Source: Paenibacillus sp. JDR-2 (GTDB taxonomy: Bacteria; Bacillota; Bacilli; Paenibacillales; Paenibacillaceae). Taken from it: 64,000 nucleotides of DNA. The position numbers and the translations under genes were made by a program. The notes beneath the pieces are model-generated. The model saw nothing but the letters and a program-made list of their open reading frames with translations. It did not search any database and had not been told where the DNA came from. Below, piece after piece: positions 6,918 through 14,433 of this stretch; position 1 is the stretch's first letter; each line of letters starts with the position of its first letter. The stretch is taken from NCBI RefSeq assembly GCF_000023585.1, contig NC_012914.1:4494001-4558000 (forward strand), written 5' to 3'.

Positions 6918-8372
6918 TTATTTTTCTAAAATTTTATCCGCGCCTACGATACGCGTCACATCCTGCGCATATTTGTTCGCGGCATCCTTCGCTGAAGTAC
7001 CGGATGCGACGGCTTCGACCATCGTCTGAATTTGCGTCGACACTTCCGGATATTTATCCTGCGCCGGACGGAACTCGGCATTTTTCAGATAGTCGGTTGC
7101 GATTTGGTTAAACGGCATTTGAGTATATTCCGGATCCGAACCTACGTCCGCGCGAACGGTAATATTGCCCGATGCGATAACCAGCTTTTTCGAGTTTTCT
7201 TTGTTCAGGGCGAATTTAATAACATCCCATGCTTCGTCTTTATGCTGCGCGTTCGCAGGGATTGACAATGCCCAGCCGCCGGCAAGCGTAATAGAGCCAG
7301 GTGCCTGACCTTTGCTGGTTGGCATTGGCGCGAAGCCGAGGACATCCTTGTACTCCGGCCATGGAGCGGCGCCGCCGTCCAGATAATTGCCCGTAATCCA
7401 AGAGCCGTCGAGAGAGATCGCGAGCTTGCCTTGCGGCAAGTATTCACGGGTAGCCGTATTGCCCGCTTGACCGTTCAGAACCTTCGAAAGAGGCGGTCCA
7501 AGCTTTTCTTTGTTTATCGTTTGGATAAACGTGAGCGCATCGTTAATGCCTTGGCTCTTCGTAATCCATTTGCCGGTATCGTTATCGTAAAGTCTCTCGC
7601 CCGTGCCGTAGAGGAGCATTTCATAAGTTTGCATGGAGGTAGCTTCGCCGGTTGCCTTGCCCATGTTCATCCAGATTGGCACGACGTCAGGAAGCTTGCT
7701 CTTGATGGTTCTTGCTGCATCCAGCACTTCATCCCAGTTCTTTGGTGCCCACTCTTCCGGCAATCCCGCTTTCTTGAAGAGCTCTTTGTTATACCAAAGC
7801 CCCCTGGAATCCGTATTGTAAGGAACGCCGTATACCTTGCCGTCGCTTGCGGTAACGCCTTTTTTCAGCGCTTCGATGAAGGAGCCGTTCGTCCAGTCTT
7901 CCCATGCGCCTACTTTATCGTCCAGCGGCGTCAGATATCCCGCGCTAGCGTCGGAGTTCAGAATGAACGTATCCTCCGTTACGATATCCGGTGCCGTATC
8001 CTTCGACTTGAGCGCAAGAGCAATCTTGGCGAAATAATCTCCTTCGGACGCCTGGATTGGAGTAGCCTTAATCTCTATGCTTTTGTCCGGGAAATTCGCC
8101 GCGAGCTCTTGTATCCATTTGTACATGACGCCTTGCTCGCCAATTCCGTCATCGCGATAAGTAATCGTAATGACCTTTTTCTCCGTATTTCCTATCGTGC
8201 CCCCGTCGTTTGTTTGACCGGCATTCGTCTCTTTCGTGCCTGTGTCAGCCGAAGTGCTTGGACTGTTGCTAGGCGTGTTTGTGTTGTTCGCGTTATTCGA
8301 ACAAGCAAACAGCAAAGTCGAACAGAGAACAAGCGATGTGGAAATCGACCAGAATCTTTTACCGCGAGCCAT
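6918..8372 (-). CDS. Extracellular sugar-binding lipoprotein (CUT1 solute-binding protein)
   Basis: This 484-residue protein begins with a lipoprotein signal: charged start, hydrophobic core, and LLFAC with the lipid-bearing Cys at residue 24. A Ser/Asn/Thr linker follows. The mature part shows the cluster B binding-protein pattern (ITITYRDDGIGEQG, YGVPYNTDSRGLWYNKELFKKAGL, KGKLAISLDGSW, LAGGWALSIPANAQHKDEAWDVIKF). GGGAGGG precedes the ATG. It captures a sugar outside the membrane for the two permeases downstream. No local regulator; a possible cre site lies upstream. Confidence 0.92.
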   Translation of the reverse strand: MARGKRFWSISTSLVLCSTLLFACSNNANNTNTPSNSPSTSADTGTKETNAGQTNDGGTIGNTEKKVITITYRDDGIGEQGVMYKWIQELAANFPDKSIEIKATPIQASEGDYFAKIALALKSKDTAPDIVTEDTFILNSDASAGYLTPLDDKVGAWEDWTNGSFIEALKKGVTASDGKVYGVPYNTDSRGLWYNKELFKKAGLPEEWAPKNWDEVLDAARTIKSKLPDVVPIWMNMGKATGEATSMQTYEMLLYGTGERLYDNDTGKWITKSQGINDALTFIQTINKEKLGPPLSKVLNGQAGNTATREYLPQGKLAISLDGSWITGNYLDGGAAPWPEYKDVLGFAPMPTSKGQAPGSITLAGGWALSIPANAQHKDEAWDVIKFALNKENSKKLVIASGNITVRADVGSDPEYTQMPFNQIATDYLKNAEFRPAQDKYPEVSTQIQTMVEAVASGTSAKDAANKYAQDVTRIVGADKILEK

Positions 8373-8404
8373 CGTAATCCCTCCCTATTAGTCAACCACC
8401 CTTG

Positions 8405-8418
8405 GTTAAGCGCTTCCA
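8405..8418 (-). promoter_or_regulatory. Possible catabolite-repression (cre) site
   Basis: The minus strand reads TGGAAGCGCTTAAC, matching the cre core TG-N-AA-N-CG-N-W with mismatches at the right end. It lies about 33 bases before the start codon of the binding-protein gene, a usual place for CcpA control. A LacI-family operator is an alternative. Confidence 0.45.
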
Positions 8419-8558
8419 TGCGGTTATAGTTCATAGATATTTATCTACCTCCACCTTTATTCAATGAAAATCGGAAGATTCGACTATAAGATTGCGACAT
8501 AAAACTCTATTTAAATGACTTCCGAAAATCGCTTCAAATAATAGCGCGTCATGGCACG

Positions 8559-8597
8559 AAAAAAAGAGCTCCGGCACTTGTCGTCCGGAACTCTGGG
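8559..8597 (-). terminator. Intrinsic terminator downstream of the DUF1835 gene
   Basis: Inverted repeat AGAGYTCCGG (8566-8575 with 8586-8595), followed by seven T on the minus strand. Confidence 0.8.
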
Positions 8598-8757
8598 TTA
8601 ACTATATTCTTTTAATAATAAAGCTCAATAAATGAGGTTCTCTTCTGCCTTATCGATTGCTGCCTGCCTTCGGATGCTCTCACTTCGTTATCCAAGCCAA
8701 CAAGCAGCCCTGTTGCTTCCGATAACTGGGACTCGGCACCCAGCTTCCCCCTCTCTA

Positions 8758-9753
8758 TCATCCTAGCTTAATGGAATATTGATATAACGCCCCCGGCAGT
8801 CCTCTGAATTCAAAGACTCCGTTGCTGATTAAGCTCCATATCCTGTATTCGATAAAGCCGTCTCCAATAACCTGGTTAAAATGCTCGAACACCTTCGCCA
8901 CAACCGTTCCGGCTTTCACGAATCCTTCTTCGTCACCGCTTTCTTGAACGGCAGACACCGCGGCGGATACAATAATTCCGTCAATCGCTTCGATCTCGCT
9001 GCCTTTAATCTCCCCGCTCTGCCAAAGGCGAAGCTCGTAGTCTGAATTCGATAATTCTTCCCATTCCGCAATAAATTGCAGCCGTTCCCTGGAAGATAGA
9101 AGTCTCGCATTCTCGTAATTACTTACCATATCGCGATAAACTCCCCGATCAACATAAGCTTGCGCAATTGGCGGAATCGTCATTTCGTGAAGGCTTTCCG
9201 TAAAGTTAACGAGCTGAACCGGCTGCTGCCGGTCCCTTAACAAGCGCATAACGAGCCGTACTCCCGTCTGGTCATGCGAATTATTGGAGCACCATACGAT
9301 AACGGATTTCTCCTCGGGAATAGCTCTTAATTCCTCTATCATATGGTCTAGTTGAGATTCTCTGTTGCGATCGTTCAAAACCCGGAACGGAGAAAACCGG
9401 TCAAGCATCCATCGCTGCCTGTTCCGTTGTCCTTCCGGCTGTTCCAAATGCTTAATCGGACCGATCGAGAACAGGTCATTAAAAGCCAAGACCTTATTTT
9501 CATGCCTTCTGCCGGCTTCGCTAAGCGCGACCTTCAAAGAGCCCGCATCCGATAGACTAAATACAATATGTACAAAACGTTGAAGCCGTTCGGTCTCCTC
9601 CCGCTTCGAACGGGCATCTGCAATTCGGTCGTCTATAACTTGCAATAGCTTGCCTGAATCGGAGTTCACTTCTGCTTCATTAATTAATTCATTTAAAACA
9701 ACGCGAAGCTCCCATTCGTTGAGCTCGTTGATAGATTCCTTGTAACGGTTCAT
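8758..9753 (-). CDS. DUF1835 domain-containing protein
   Basis: Counted from the ATG at 9753 the protein has 331 residues. GAGGTGG lies five bases upstream; an in-frame GTG nine bases earlier would lie inside that ribosome site. After an N-terminal helical part of about 60 residues comes VHIVFSLSDAGSLKVAL, the start of a DUF1835 domain, with LAFNDLFSIGPI and the Asp/Trp-rich segments WCSNNSHDQTG and LVNFTE. The C-terminal part resembles DUF3658. Function is unknown; relatives are often called DUF1835-containing and lie alone. It has its own terminator. Confidence 0.85.
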   Translation of the reverse strand: MNRYKESINELNEWELRVVLNELINEAEVNSDSGKLLQVIDDRIADARSKREETERLQRFVHIVFSLSDAGSLKVALSEAGRRHENKVLAFNDLFSIGPIKHLEQPEGQRNRQRWMLDRFSPFRVLNDRNRESQLDHMIEELRAIPEEKSVIVWCSNNSHDQTGVRLVMRLLRDRQQPVQLVNFTESLHEMTIPPIAQAYVDRGVYRDMVSNYENARLLSSRERLQFIAEWEELSNSDYELRLWQSGEIKGSEIEAIDGIIVSAAVSAVQESGDEEGFVKAGTVVAKVFEHFNQVIGDGFIEYRIWSLISNGVFEFRGLPGALYQYSIKLG

Positions 9754-9802
9754 CAATTCCACCTCTCACACTACTCTACCATAAATTTCTAATAGGATAC
9801 AA

Positions 9803-9845
9803 AAAAAGGCCGTGACGCACCCAATCGGATACTCACGGTCTTTCT
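9803..9845 (-). terminator. Intrinsic terminator downstream of the DUF2798 gene
   Basis: The GGCCGTGA/TCACGGTC hairpin with one mismatch ends in seven T on the minus strand, directly after the DUF2798 stop codon. Confidence 0.8.
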
Positions 9846-9846
9846 A

Positions 9847-10362
9847 TTAAGCGGCCAGCTTCATTGGATTTCTCGCAACGTATCTGCTGAACAAGAAACG
9901 TACCAACGGTCCCATGACAATCAATTGGAGCGGAAAAGCCAGCATATAATTGTGAAGGACAATCGTGAAATAATGTTTGATTAACGATCCCTCTCCCAAG
10001 CTGTCCGCCAAAGAAGAACTGATCAGTCCGTACAGCGACATGCACAGTACCATCCCCGTCACCATGCAGAAGGCAAGGGATAGGATTACGAATACTTTCT
10101 TGGATTTATCATACGGCAGCGCGAAGGCGGCTTTTTTCGCAAGGGGTCCTACGACAAACATCTCAATGACAAACGCAACCATAAAACCTAATCCATATTG
10201 GAGTATAACTTCTCCCAGGGAAAGCGTTCCGAACAAATCATTACGCATCAGATTATACGTGATCATGACCAGTGCCATCCCCGTCACCATCATTAATCCA
10301 AAGTAAAACTCTTCTCTCTTATTCGCAGGCACAATCATCATCCTTTCTGTTCTCCCTGTCAT
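9847..10362 (-). CDS. DUF2798 family membrane protein
   Basis: From the ATG at 10362 the protein has 171 residues, with four hydrophobic helices in two repeats: FGLMMVTGMALVMITYN / VILQYGLGFMVAFVIEMFVVGPLAKK and LAFCMVTGMVLCMSLYG / YMLAFPLQLIVMGPLVR. The repeated GMAL...GPLxR pattern marks DUF2798. Function is unknown; members often sit beside MarR or TetR regulators. GAGGGGGG lies about 12 bases before this ATG; in-frame alternatives are ATGs at 10341/10338 and a TTG at 10425. The 14-bp palindrome upstream suggests repressor control. Confidence 0.82.
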   Translation of the reverse strand: MTGRTERMMIVPANKREEFYFGLMMVTGMALVMITYNLMRNDLFGTLSLGEVILQYGLGFMVAFVIEMFVVGPLAKKAAFALPYDKSKKVFVILSLAFCMVTGMVLCMSLYGLISSSLADSLGEGSLIKHYFTIVLHNYMLAFPLQLIVMGPLVRFLFSRYVARNPMKLAA

Positions 10363-10395
10363 TATAGAGATTCGGCCCCCCTCTTCATAAGTGAC

Positions 10396-10409
10396 AAGTT
10401 CATGAACTT
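10396..10409. promoter_or_regulatory. Perfect 14-bp palindrome AAGTTCATGAACTT, probable operator
   Basis: It lies between the AraC gene and the DUF2798 start, within the only stretch that could hold a separate promoter for DUF2798. A TTGTCT element about 17 bases from TGAACT overlaps it on the minus strand. Length and symmetry fit a MarR- or TetR-type dimer, but no such regulator is encoded in the neighbourhood. Confidence 0.5.
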
Positions 10410-10437
10410 TTATGGATGAAGACAACTTTCGCCCGCC

Positions 10438-11304
10438 TTATTTTCCTTTTCTATAGTGAAGAGGAACGTACCCGGTAACCGATTTGAACACACGGCCAAA
10501 ATGCGTCACGCTGCCGAATCCAACCCGCTTCGCAATCAGATTAACTTTCATGGAGGACTGCTCCAGCAGCTTTTTCGCTTCCTTGATTCTCACGCTGTTC
10601 AAATATTCCACAAACGTAAAGCCTGTGGCTTCCTTAAAAAAGCGGCTCAAATAATAAGGGCTTACGTAAAACTTCTCCGCCAGCAAATGAAGCGACAGCT
10701 CATTCATGTAATGGCTGTTCATGTACCGCACAACCTCCGAAATGCGCTCATGCATCGGGCTTGGCGATTCAAGAGTCTCCATGCTGCTTGACTTCGCATG
10801 CCGGCAGCAAATCAGAAGCAGCTGCAAGGCCAGCGTCAACGCGTACAGCTCGAAGCCCGGCTTTTTCTCCGACATCTCCGCAATCATCGTCTGCAGCATA
10901 GTCTCAATGGCTAACCGGTCTTGAAGCGTGCATTTAACAATCAGATACTCCCTCTCAGATAACGGATGCAGGACATCCACATAGCTCCCCGCAGCCATAT
11001 GCTTCTCGTGAATATTGACAATAAGCCGTTCATGCTCCGGCGTTTCCGTATTGGTTGTCCGATGCAGAATATTCGGCGAGATAATAACGATATCCCCTTC
11101 ATGAATAACAAGGGTCCTGTCCTTGATAAAAAACTCCCGCTTCCCGGACATCAGGCAAAAGATTTCATAGGTGCTATGGAAATGGCTGACGGGCATATTA
11201 TGGCTCCGGGCTTTGCGGTAAGATACCGAGAAGGTTCCCTCTCCGTTATCGTATTGGAAATCCCCCATCGTTAGCCATCTCCCTCCAGGTGCTTTTTCTA
11301 TCAT
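10438..11304 (-). CDS. AraC-family transcriptional regulator with cupin sensor
   Basis: A 288-residue protein. The N-terminal cupin-like sensor carries HFHSTYEIFCLMSGKREFFI and GDIVIISPNILHRTTN (about residues 40-85). Two helix-turn-helix motifs lie in the last 100 residues (LSLHLLAEKFYVSPYYLSRFFKEATGFTF and LIAKRVGFGSVTHFGRVFKSVTG). Two starts are possible: ATG at 11304 (GAGG six bases upstream) and ATG at 11268 (GGAGGG twelve bases upstream). It is transcribed away from the GH105 hydrolase gene and is the obvious candidate to activate it in response to a plant-wall sugar. Confidence 0.9.
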   Translation of the reverse strand: MIEKAPGGRWLTMGDFQYDNGEGTFSVSYRKARSHNMPVSHFHSTYEIFCLMSGKREFFIKDRTLVIHEGDIVIISPNILHRTTNTETPEHERLIVNIHEKHMAAGSYVDVLHPLSEREYLIVKCTLQDRLAIETMLQTMIAEMSEKKPGFELYALTLALQLLLICCRHAKSSSMETLESPSPMHERISEVVRYMNSHYMNELSLHLLAEKFYVSPYYLSRFFKEATGFTFVEYLNSVRIKEAKKLLEQSSMKVNLIAKRVGFGSVTHFGRVFKSVTGYVPLHYRKGK

Positions 11305-11418
11305 TATACGCCTCGGTTAAATTACAGCAAGATATAAGAAGAATTCATCATTTTCCGCAAAAAATGCACACTTTCTCGTGCTAGCATAAATCTATGAACA
11401 AGAGGGAGGCTTATACAA

Positions 11419-12516
11419 ATGATCAAAACCGTACTATCCCCCATGCAATGGGCAGAGAAAGCCTGCGAGGCATTAATGGCCACATTCGAACCGGAACAAC
11501 TGCCGCCGGACCGGTTCCATTATCATCAGGGCGTCTTTTTATCGGGGATGGAGAAATGCTGGAAGGAAACGCAAAATCCGAAGTATTATGAGTATCTGAA
11601 ACGCTGGGTCGACAGCCAGGTGCTGGAGGATGGCCGCATCAAGAAGCATAAGCCGGATGAGCTTGACGACATTCAGCCCGGCGTTCTCCTGTATAATCTG
11701 TATGAGCAGACCGGGGACGAACGGTACAAGAAAGCGCTGCATTCCCTTGTGCCGCTGATCAAATCATGGAAAACGAATCCTTCCGGCGGCTTCTGGCATA
11801 AGGAGCATTATCCGAATCAGATGTGGCTTGACGGATTATATATGGCCGGGCCGATTGCCGTTCAGTACGGCAAGACGTTTGGCGAAAGCGACTATTTTGA
11901 CTTGATGGCCTATCAGGCAATCCTGATGGAAAAGCATACAAAGGACCCGGTTACCGGACTACTCTATCATGGCTGGGACGAGACTAAGGAAGCTTCCTGG
12001 GCTGATCAGGAGACCGGTCTTGCGCCCGAATTCTGGGGCCGCGCGATTGGCTGGTATCCGGTTGCCCTGCTTGAAATGTTCGAATACCTGCCGGAGGATC
12101 ACAAGGATAAAGAAGCGCTTGTCGCGATCCTGCAGGATCTGCTGGTCTCGCTCATCAAATACCAGGATTCCGCTACCGGCTTATGGTATCAGGTTGTCGA
12201 TAAAGGGGATCTGCCGGATAACTGGCTTGAAAACTCCTGCACGGCCCTTTACGTGCATGCCATCGCCAAAGCCGTGCGATTCGGCTATCTGGATCCTAAA
12301 TATTTGGAGTACGCGTGGAAAGGTTACCAAGGAGTCGTTGATACGCTGAAGCTTGATGACAACGGCCATGTCGTTATCGGCCAAATCTGCATCGGCACGG
12401 GTATTGGCGATTATGCCCATTACATTGCCCGCCCAACAAGCGAGAACGATCTGCATGGAGCAGGCGCTTTTATCCTGATGTGCGTGGAGATGAGCTTGGC
12501 TCCGCAACCAAACTAG
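11419..12516 (+). CDS. GH105 unsaturated glycuronyl (rhamnogalacturonyl) hydrolase, YesR/YteR-like
   Basis: This 365-residue protein has no signal peptide, so it should act in the cytosol. It is an alpha/alpha-barrel: HYHQGVFLSGM, LDDIQPGVLLYNLYE, NQMWLDGLYMAGP, WGRAIGWYPVALLE and LENSCTALYVHAI follow the family order. Asp83 (or 84) and Asp138 sit 55 residues apart, as do the catalytic pair Asp88/Asp143 that I recall for Bacillus YteR. The enzyme removes the 4,5-unsaturated sugar left at the non-reducing end by pectate or rhamnogalacturonan lyases. GAGGGAGG lies nine bases before the ATG. Divergent AraC regulator upstream; terminator at 12529-12565. Confidence 0.92.
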   Translation: MIKTVLSPMQWAEKACEALMATFEPEQLPPDRFHYHQGVFLSGMEKCWKETQNPKYYEYLKRWVDSQVLEDGRIKKHKPDELDDIQPGVLLYNLYEQTGDERYKKALHSLVPLIKSWKTNPSGGFWHKEHYPNQMWLDGLYMAGPIAVQYGKTFGESDYFDLMAYQAILMEKHTKDPVTGLLYHGWDETKEASWADQETGLAPEFWGRAIGWYPVALLEMFEYLPEDHKDKEALVAILQDLLVSLIKYQDSATGLWYQVVDKGDLPDNWLENSCTALYVHAIAKAVRFGYLDPKYLEYAWKGYQGVVDTLKLDDNGHVVIGQICIGTGIGDYAHYIARPTSENDLHGAGAFILMCVEMSLAPQPN

Positions 12517-12526
12517 TTAATCGCAA

Positions 12527-12568
12527 AAAAAGCTGAAGCTCTCATCAATAAGAGCTTCAGCTTTTTCA
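12527..12568. terminator. Bidirectional intrinsic terminator
   Basis: AAAGCTGAAGCTCT pairs with AGAGCTTCAGCTTT across an eight-base loop, with A-run on the left and T-run on the right. It serves both the GH105 gene and the ABC exporter operon that converge here. Confidence 0.92.
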
Positions 12569-12579
12569 TTCTCGCGCGT

Positions 12580-14433
12580 TTAAGGTATCGTCTGCACTTC
12601 CGGCGAGGATTCTTCCGAGGTAGCTGCCGCCTCGCCTTGCGAGTGGCGGTACAGCTCCTCGTATACGCCTTGCTTCTCAATCAGCTCGGCATGGGTTCCC
12701 GATTCGACGATGGTTCCGTGACTAAGCACGATTATCCGGTCCGCGTGCATAATGGTGGACAAGCGATGGGCGATCACGATTGTCGTCCGTCCCTCAGACA
12801 CGACCTGCAGCGCTCGTTGAATGAGCTGCTCGGTCTGGGAATCGAGGTTCGCCGTCGCTTCATCCAGAATCAGAATCTTAGGACGGAACACGATAATCCG
12901 GGCAAAAGAGATCAGCTGCCGCTCGCCGGCGGATAATCCGCTGCCGCGTTCGGACAGCTTCGTCTCGTAACCGTCTGCCATACGGTTAATCAACTGGTCC
13001 GCTCCGACAAATTCGCAGGCGCGGATAACGTCTTCCCTGGTGATCGACTCGTCAAACATCCGAACGTTGTCGATAATGCTTCCCGCGTACAGGTAAGGCT
13101 CCTGCTGAACCAGACCTACAATCCGGTGTAGCTCAGCCTGCGGGATATGCCGGACATCGTTCCCGTCGATTTGAACGCTGCCCTCGTTCACGTCATAGAA
13201 CCGGCATAACAAGCTCATGAGCGAGCTTTTGCCCGCGCCGGTCGTACCGACGATTCCGACCATCTCGCCGGGACGGATATGGAGATCAAGTCCTCGGAAG
13301 ATCGGAGTGCCGTTCCCATAGCTGAACGAAATATGGTTATAATCTACACGACCCTGAACGGCGTCATGGTTTATTTTCACAGGTTTGGCCTCATCCTTGA
13401 TTTCGGGCTCGACATCAAGAACGCCCCAAATCCGGTTGACCGCTACCGTAGCGGACTGAAGCGTATTCCACTGCTGGGTAATGGCGTTGATCGGCTGGAA
13501 GAACTGCCGGATGTAAGTTATAAAAGCGTACAATACGCCAAATTCCATCGTATGCCCAAGCACGGCCTTTCCTCCGGTCCAGACAACAAAAGCAATGGTC
13601 AGGTTTCCGAGCAAATCAAAGGTCCGGTTAAACGTAACCGCCGTACGGATCTCGCGGACATTAGCCTTGAAATAATCCTCGTTCCGCTCCTTGTACAGTT
13701 CACCTTGCGCCTTTTGCTGATGAAAGACTTGAATCAAGCTCATACCCGCCAGATTCTCCGCAACAAACGCCACAAGGCGGGACAAGCGCGTCCGCGCCAT
13801 CTGATACGTCGTGCGCATGAAGGACCGGAAACCAATAGCGATAAGCGCAATAATCGGCAGAAGAAGAAGACAATACAGCCCTAGCGTGGTATCGAGATAA
13901 AACATCATGACCAGAATGGAAACCAGCGTGAGCCCATCCCTCAGCAGGGTCAGCAATACCTGGTTGAAAAACTGGTTAACCGCCTCGGTATCGCTCGATA
14001 CATGCGTTATGAGGCTGCCGCTGGACGTTTTATCGAAATAGGACATCGACAGCTTGGTAATATGCTCAAACAACTGTTTCCGGATGCGTGCTACGATGCT
14101 TTGCCCGGCATCCTGCAGCAGGTTATTCTGCAAATAGGTAAACAACAAGCTTGAAAGGGACAAGCCAAGATAAATCGCGCAGATCACGATCAAGCTGCTG
14201 TAATCGTTCTTGCCTACCATCAGGTTATCGTCGATCGCGATTTTAACCAAATAAGGCTGGAACAGCTCGGAGGCAATCGCAATAATCGTGCAGATGGTTA
14301 CCAGCGTAAACGTCTTCCGGTGCGGGCTGATATAAGATTTCAGTATGCGAAAAGCAGACTTGTATTGCGGCTTGGGCTGCTTGCCGTTACCCGCCTTCTG
14401 ATCCATCTGCCAGTTGTTAACGGCTGTCGGCAT
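12580..14433 (-). CDS. Heterodimeric ABC exporter subunit with catalytic Glu (BmrD/YfiC-like)
   Basis: From the ATG at 14433 (GAGGAGGG eight bases upstream) the protein has 617 residues: six membrane helices, then a nucleotide-binding domain with Walker A GTTGAGKSS, signature LSAGE, and Walker B ILILDEATANLD carrying the catalytic Glu. An in-frame start at 14556 lies deep in the partner gene and is rejected. The atypical LSAGE pairs with the Asp-variant Walker B of the partner, as in asymmetric exporters of the BmrCD or TM287/288 type. It overlaps the partner gene by 17 bases. Probable role is multidrug or lipid export. Confidence 0.92.
   Translation of the reverse strand: MPTAVNNWQMDQKAGNGKQPKPQYKSAFRILKSYISPHRKTFTLVTICTIIAIASELFQPYLVKIAIDDNLMVGKNDYSSLIVICAIYLGLSLSSLLFTYLQNNLLQDAGQSIVARIRKQLFEHITKLSMSYFDKTSSGSLITHVSSDTEAVNQFFNQVLLTLLRDGLTLVSILVMMFYLDTTLGLYCLLLLPIIALIAIGFRSFMRTTYQMARTRLSRLVAFVAENLAGMSLIQVFHQQKAQGELYKERNEDYFKANVREIRTAVTFNRTFDLLGNLTIAFVVWTGGKAVLGHTMEFGVLYAFITYIRQFFQPINAITQQWNTLQSATVAVNRIWGVLDVEPEIKDEAKPVKINHDAVQGRVDYNHISFSYGNGTPIFRGLDLHIRPGEMVGIVGTTGAGKSSLMSLLCRFYDVNEGSVQIDGNDVRHIPQAELHRIVGLVQQEPYLYAGSIIDNVRMFDESITREDVIRACEFVGADQLINRMADGYETKLSERGSGLSAGERQLISFARIIVFRPKILILDEATANLDSQTEQLIQRALQVVSEGRTTIVIAHRLSTIMHADRIIVLSHGTIVESGTHAELIEKQGVYEELYRHSQGEAAATSEESSPEVQTIP

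Larger units (their letters stand above)
8373..8757. other. Intergenic region upstream of the sugar-binding protein gene
   Basis: This 385-base stretch holds no convincing gene. It contains the possible cre site (8405-8418), A/T-rich sequence around 8430-8520 that should carry the binding-protein promoter (I could not fix a clear -35/-10 pair), and the terminator of the DUF1835 gene (8559-8597). I see nothing recognisable between 8600 and 8757. Confidence 0.5.

Noticed and set aside
7431-8429. 332-residue plus-strand frame opposite the sugar-binding protein gene
   Set aside because: Antisense to a clear lipoprotein gene with good start and motifs; composition is Arg-rich, as mirror frames usually are.
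8192-8434. 80-residue minus-strand frame over the start of the sugar-binding protein gene
   Set aside because: It overlaps the lipoprotein signal in another frame and has no recognisable domain; the binding-protein start is far better supported.
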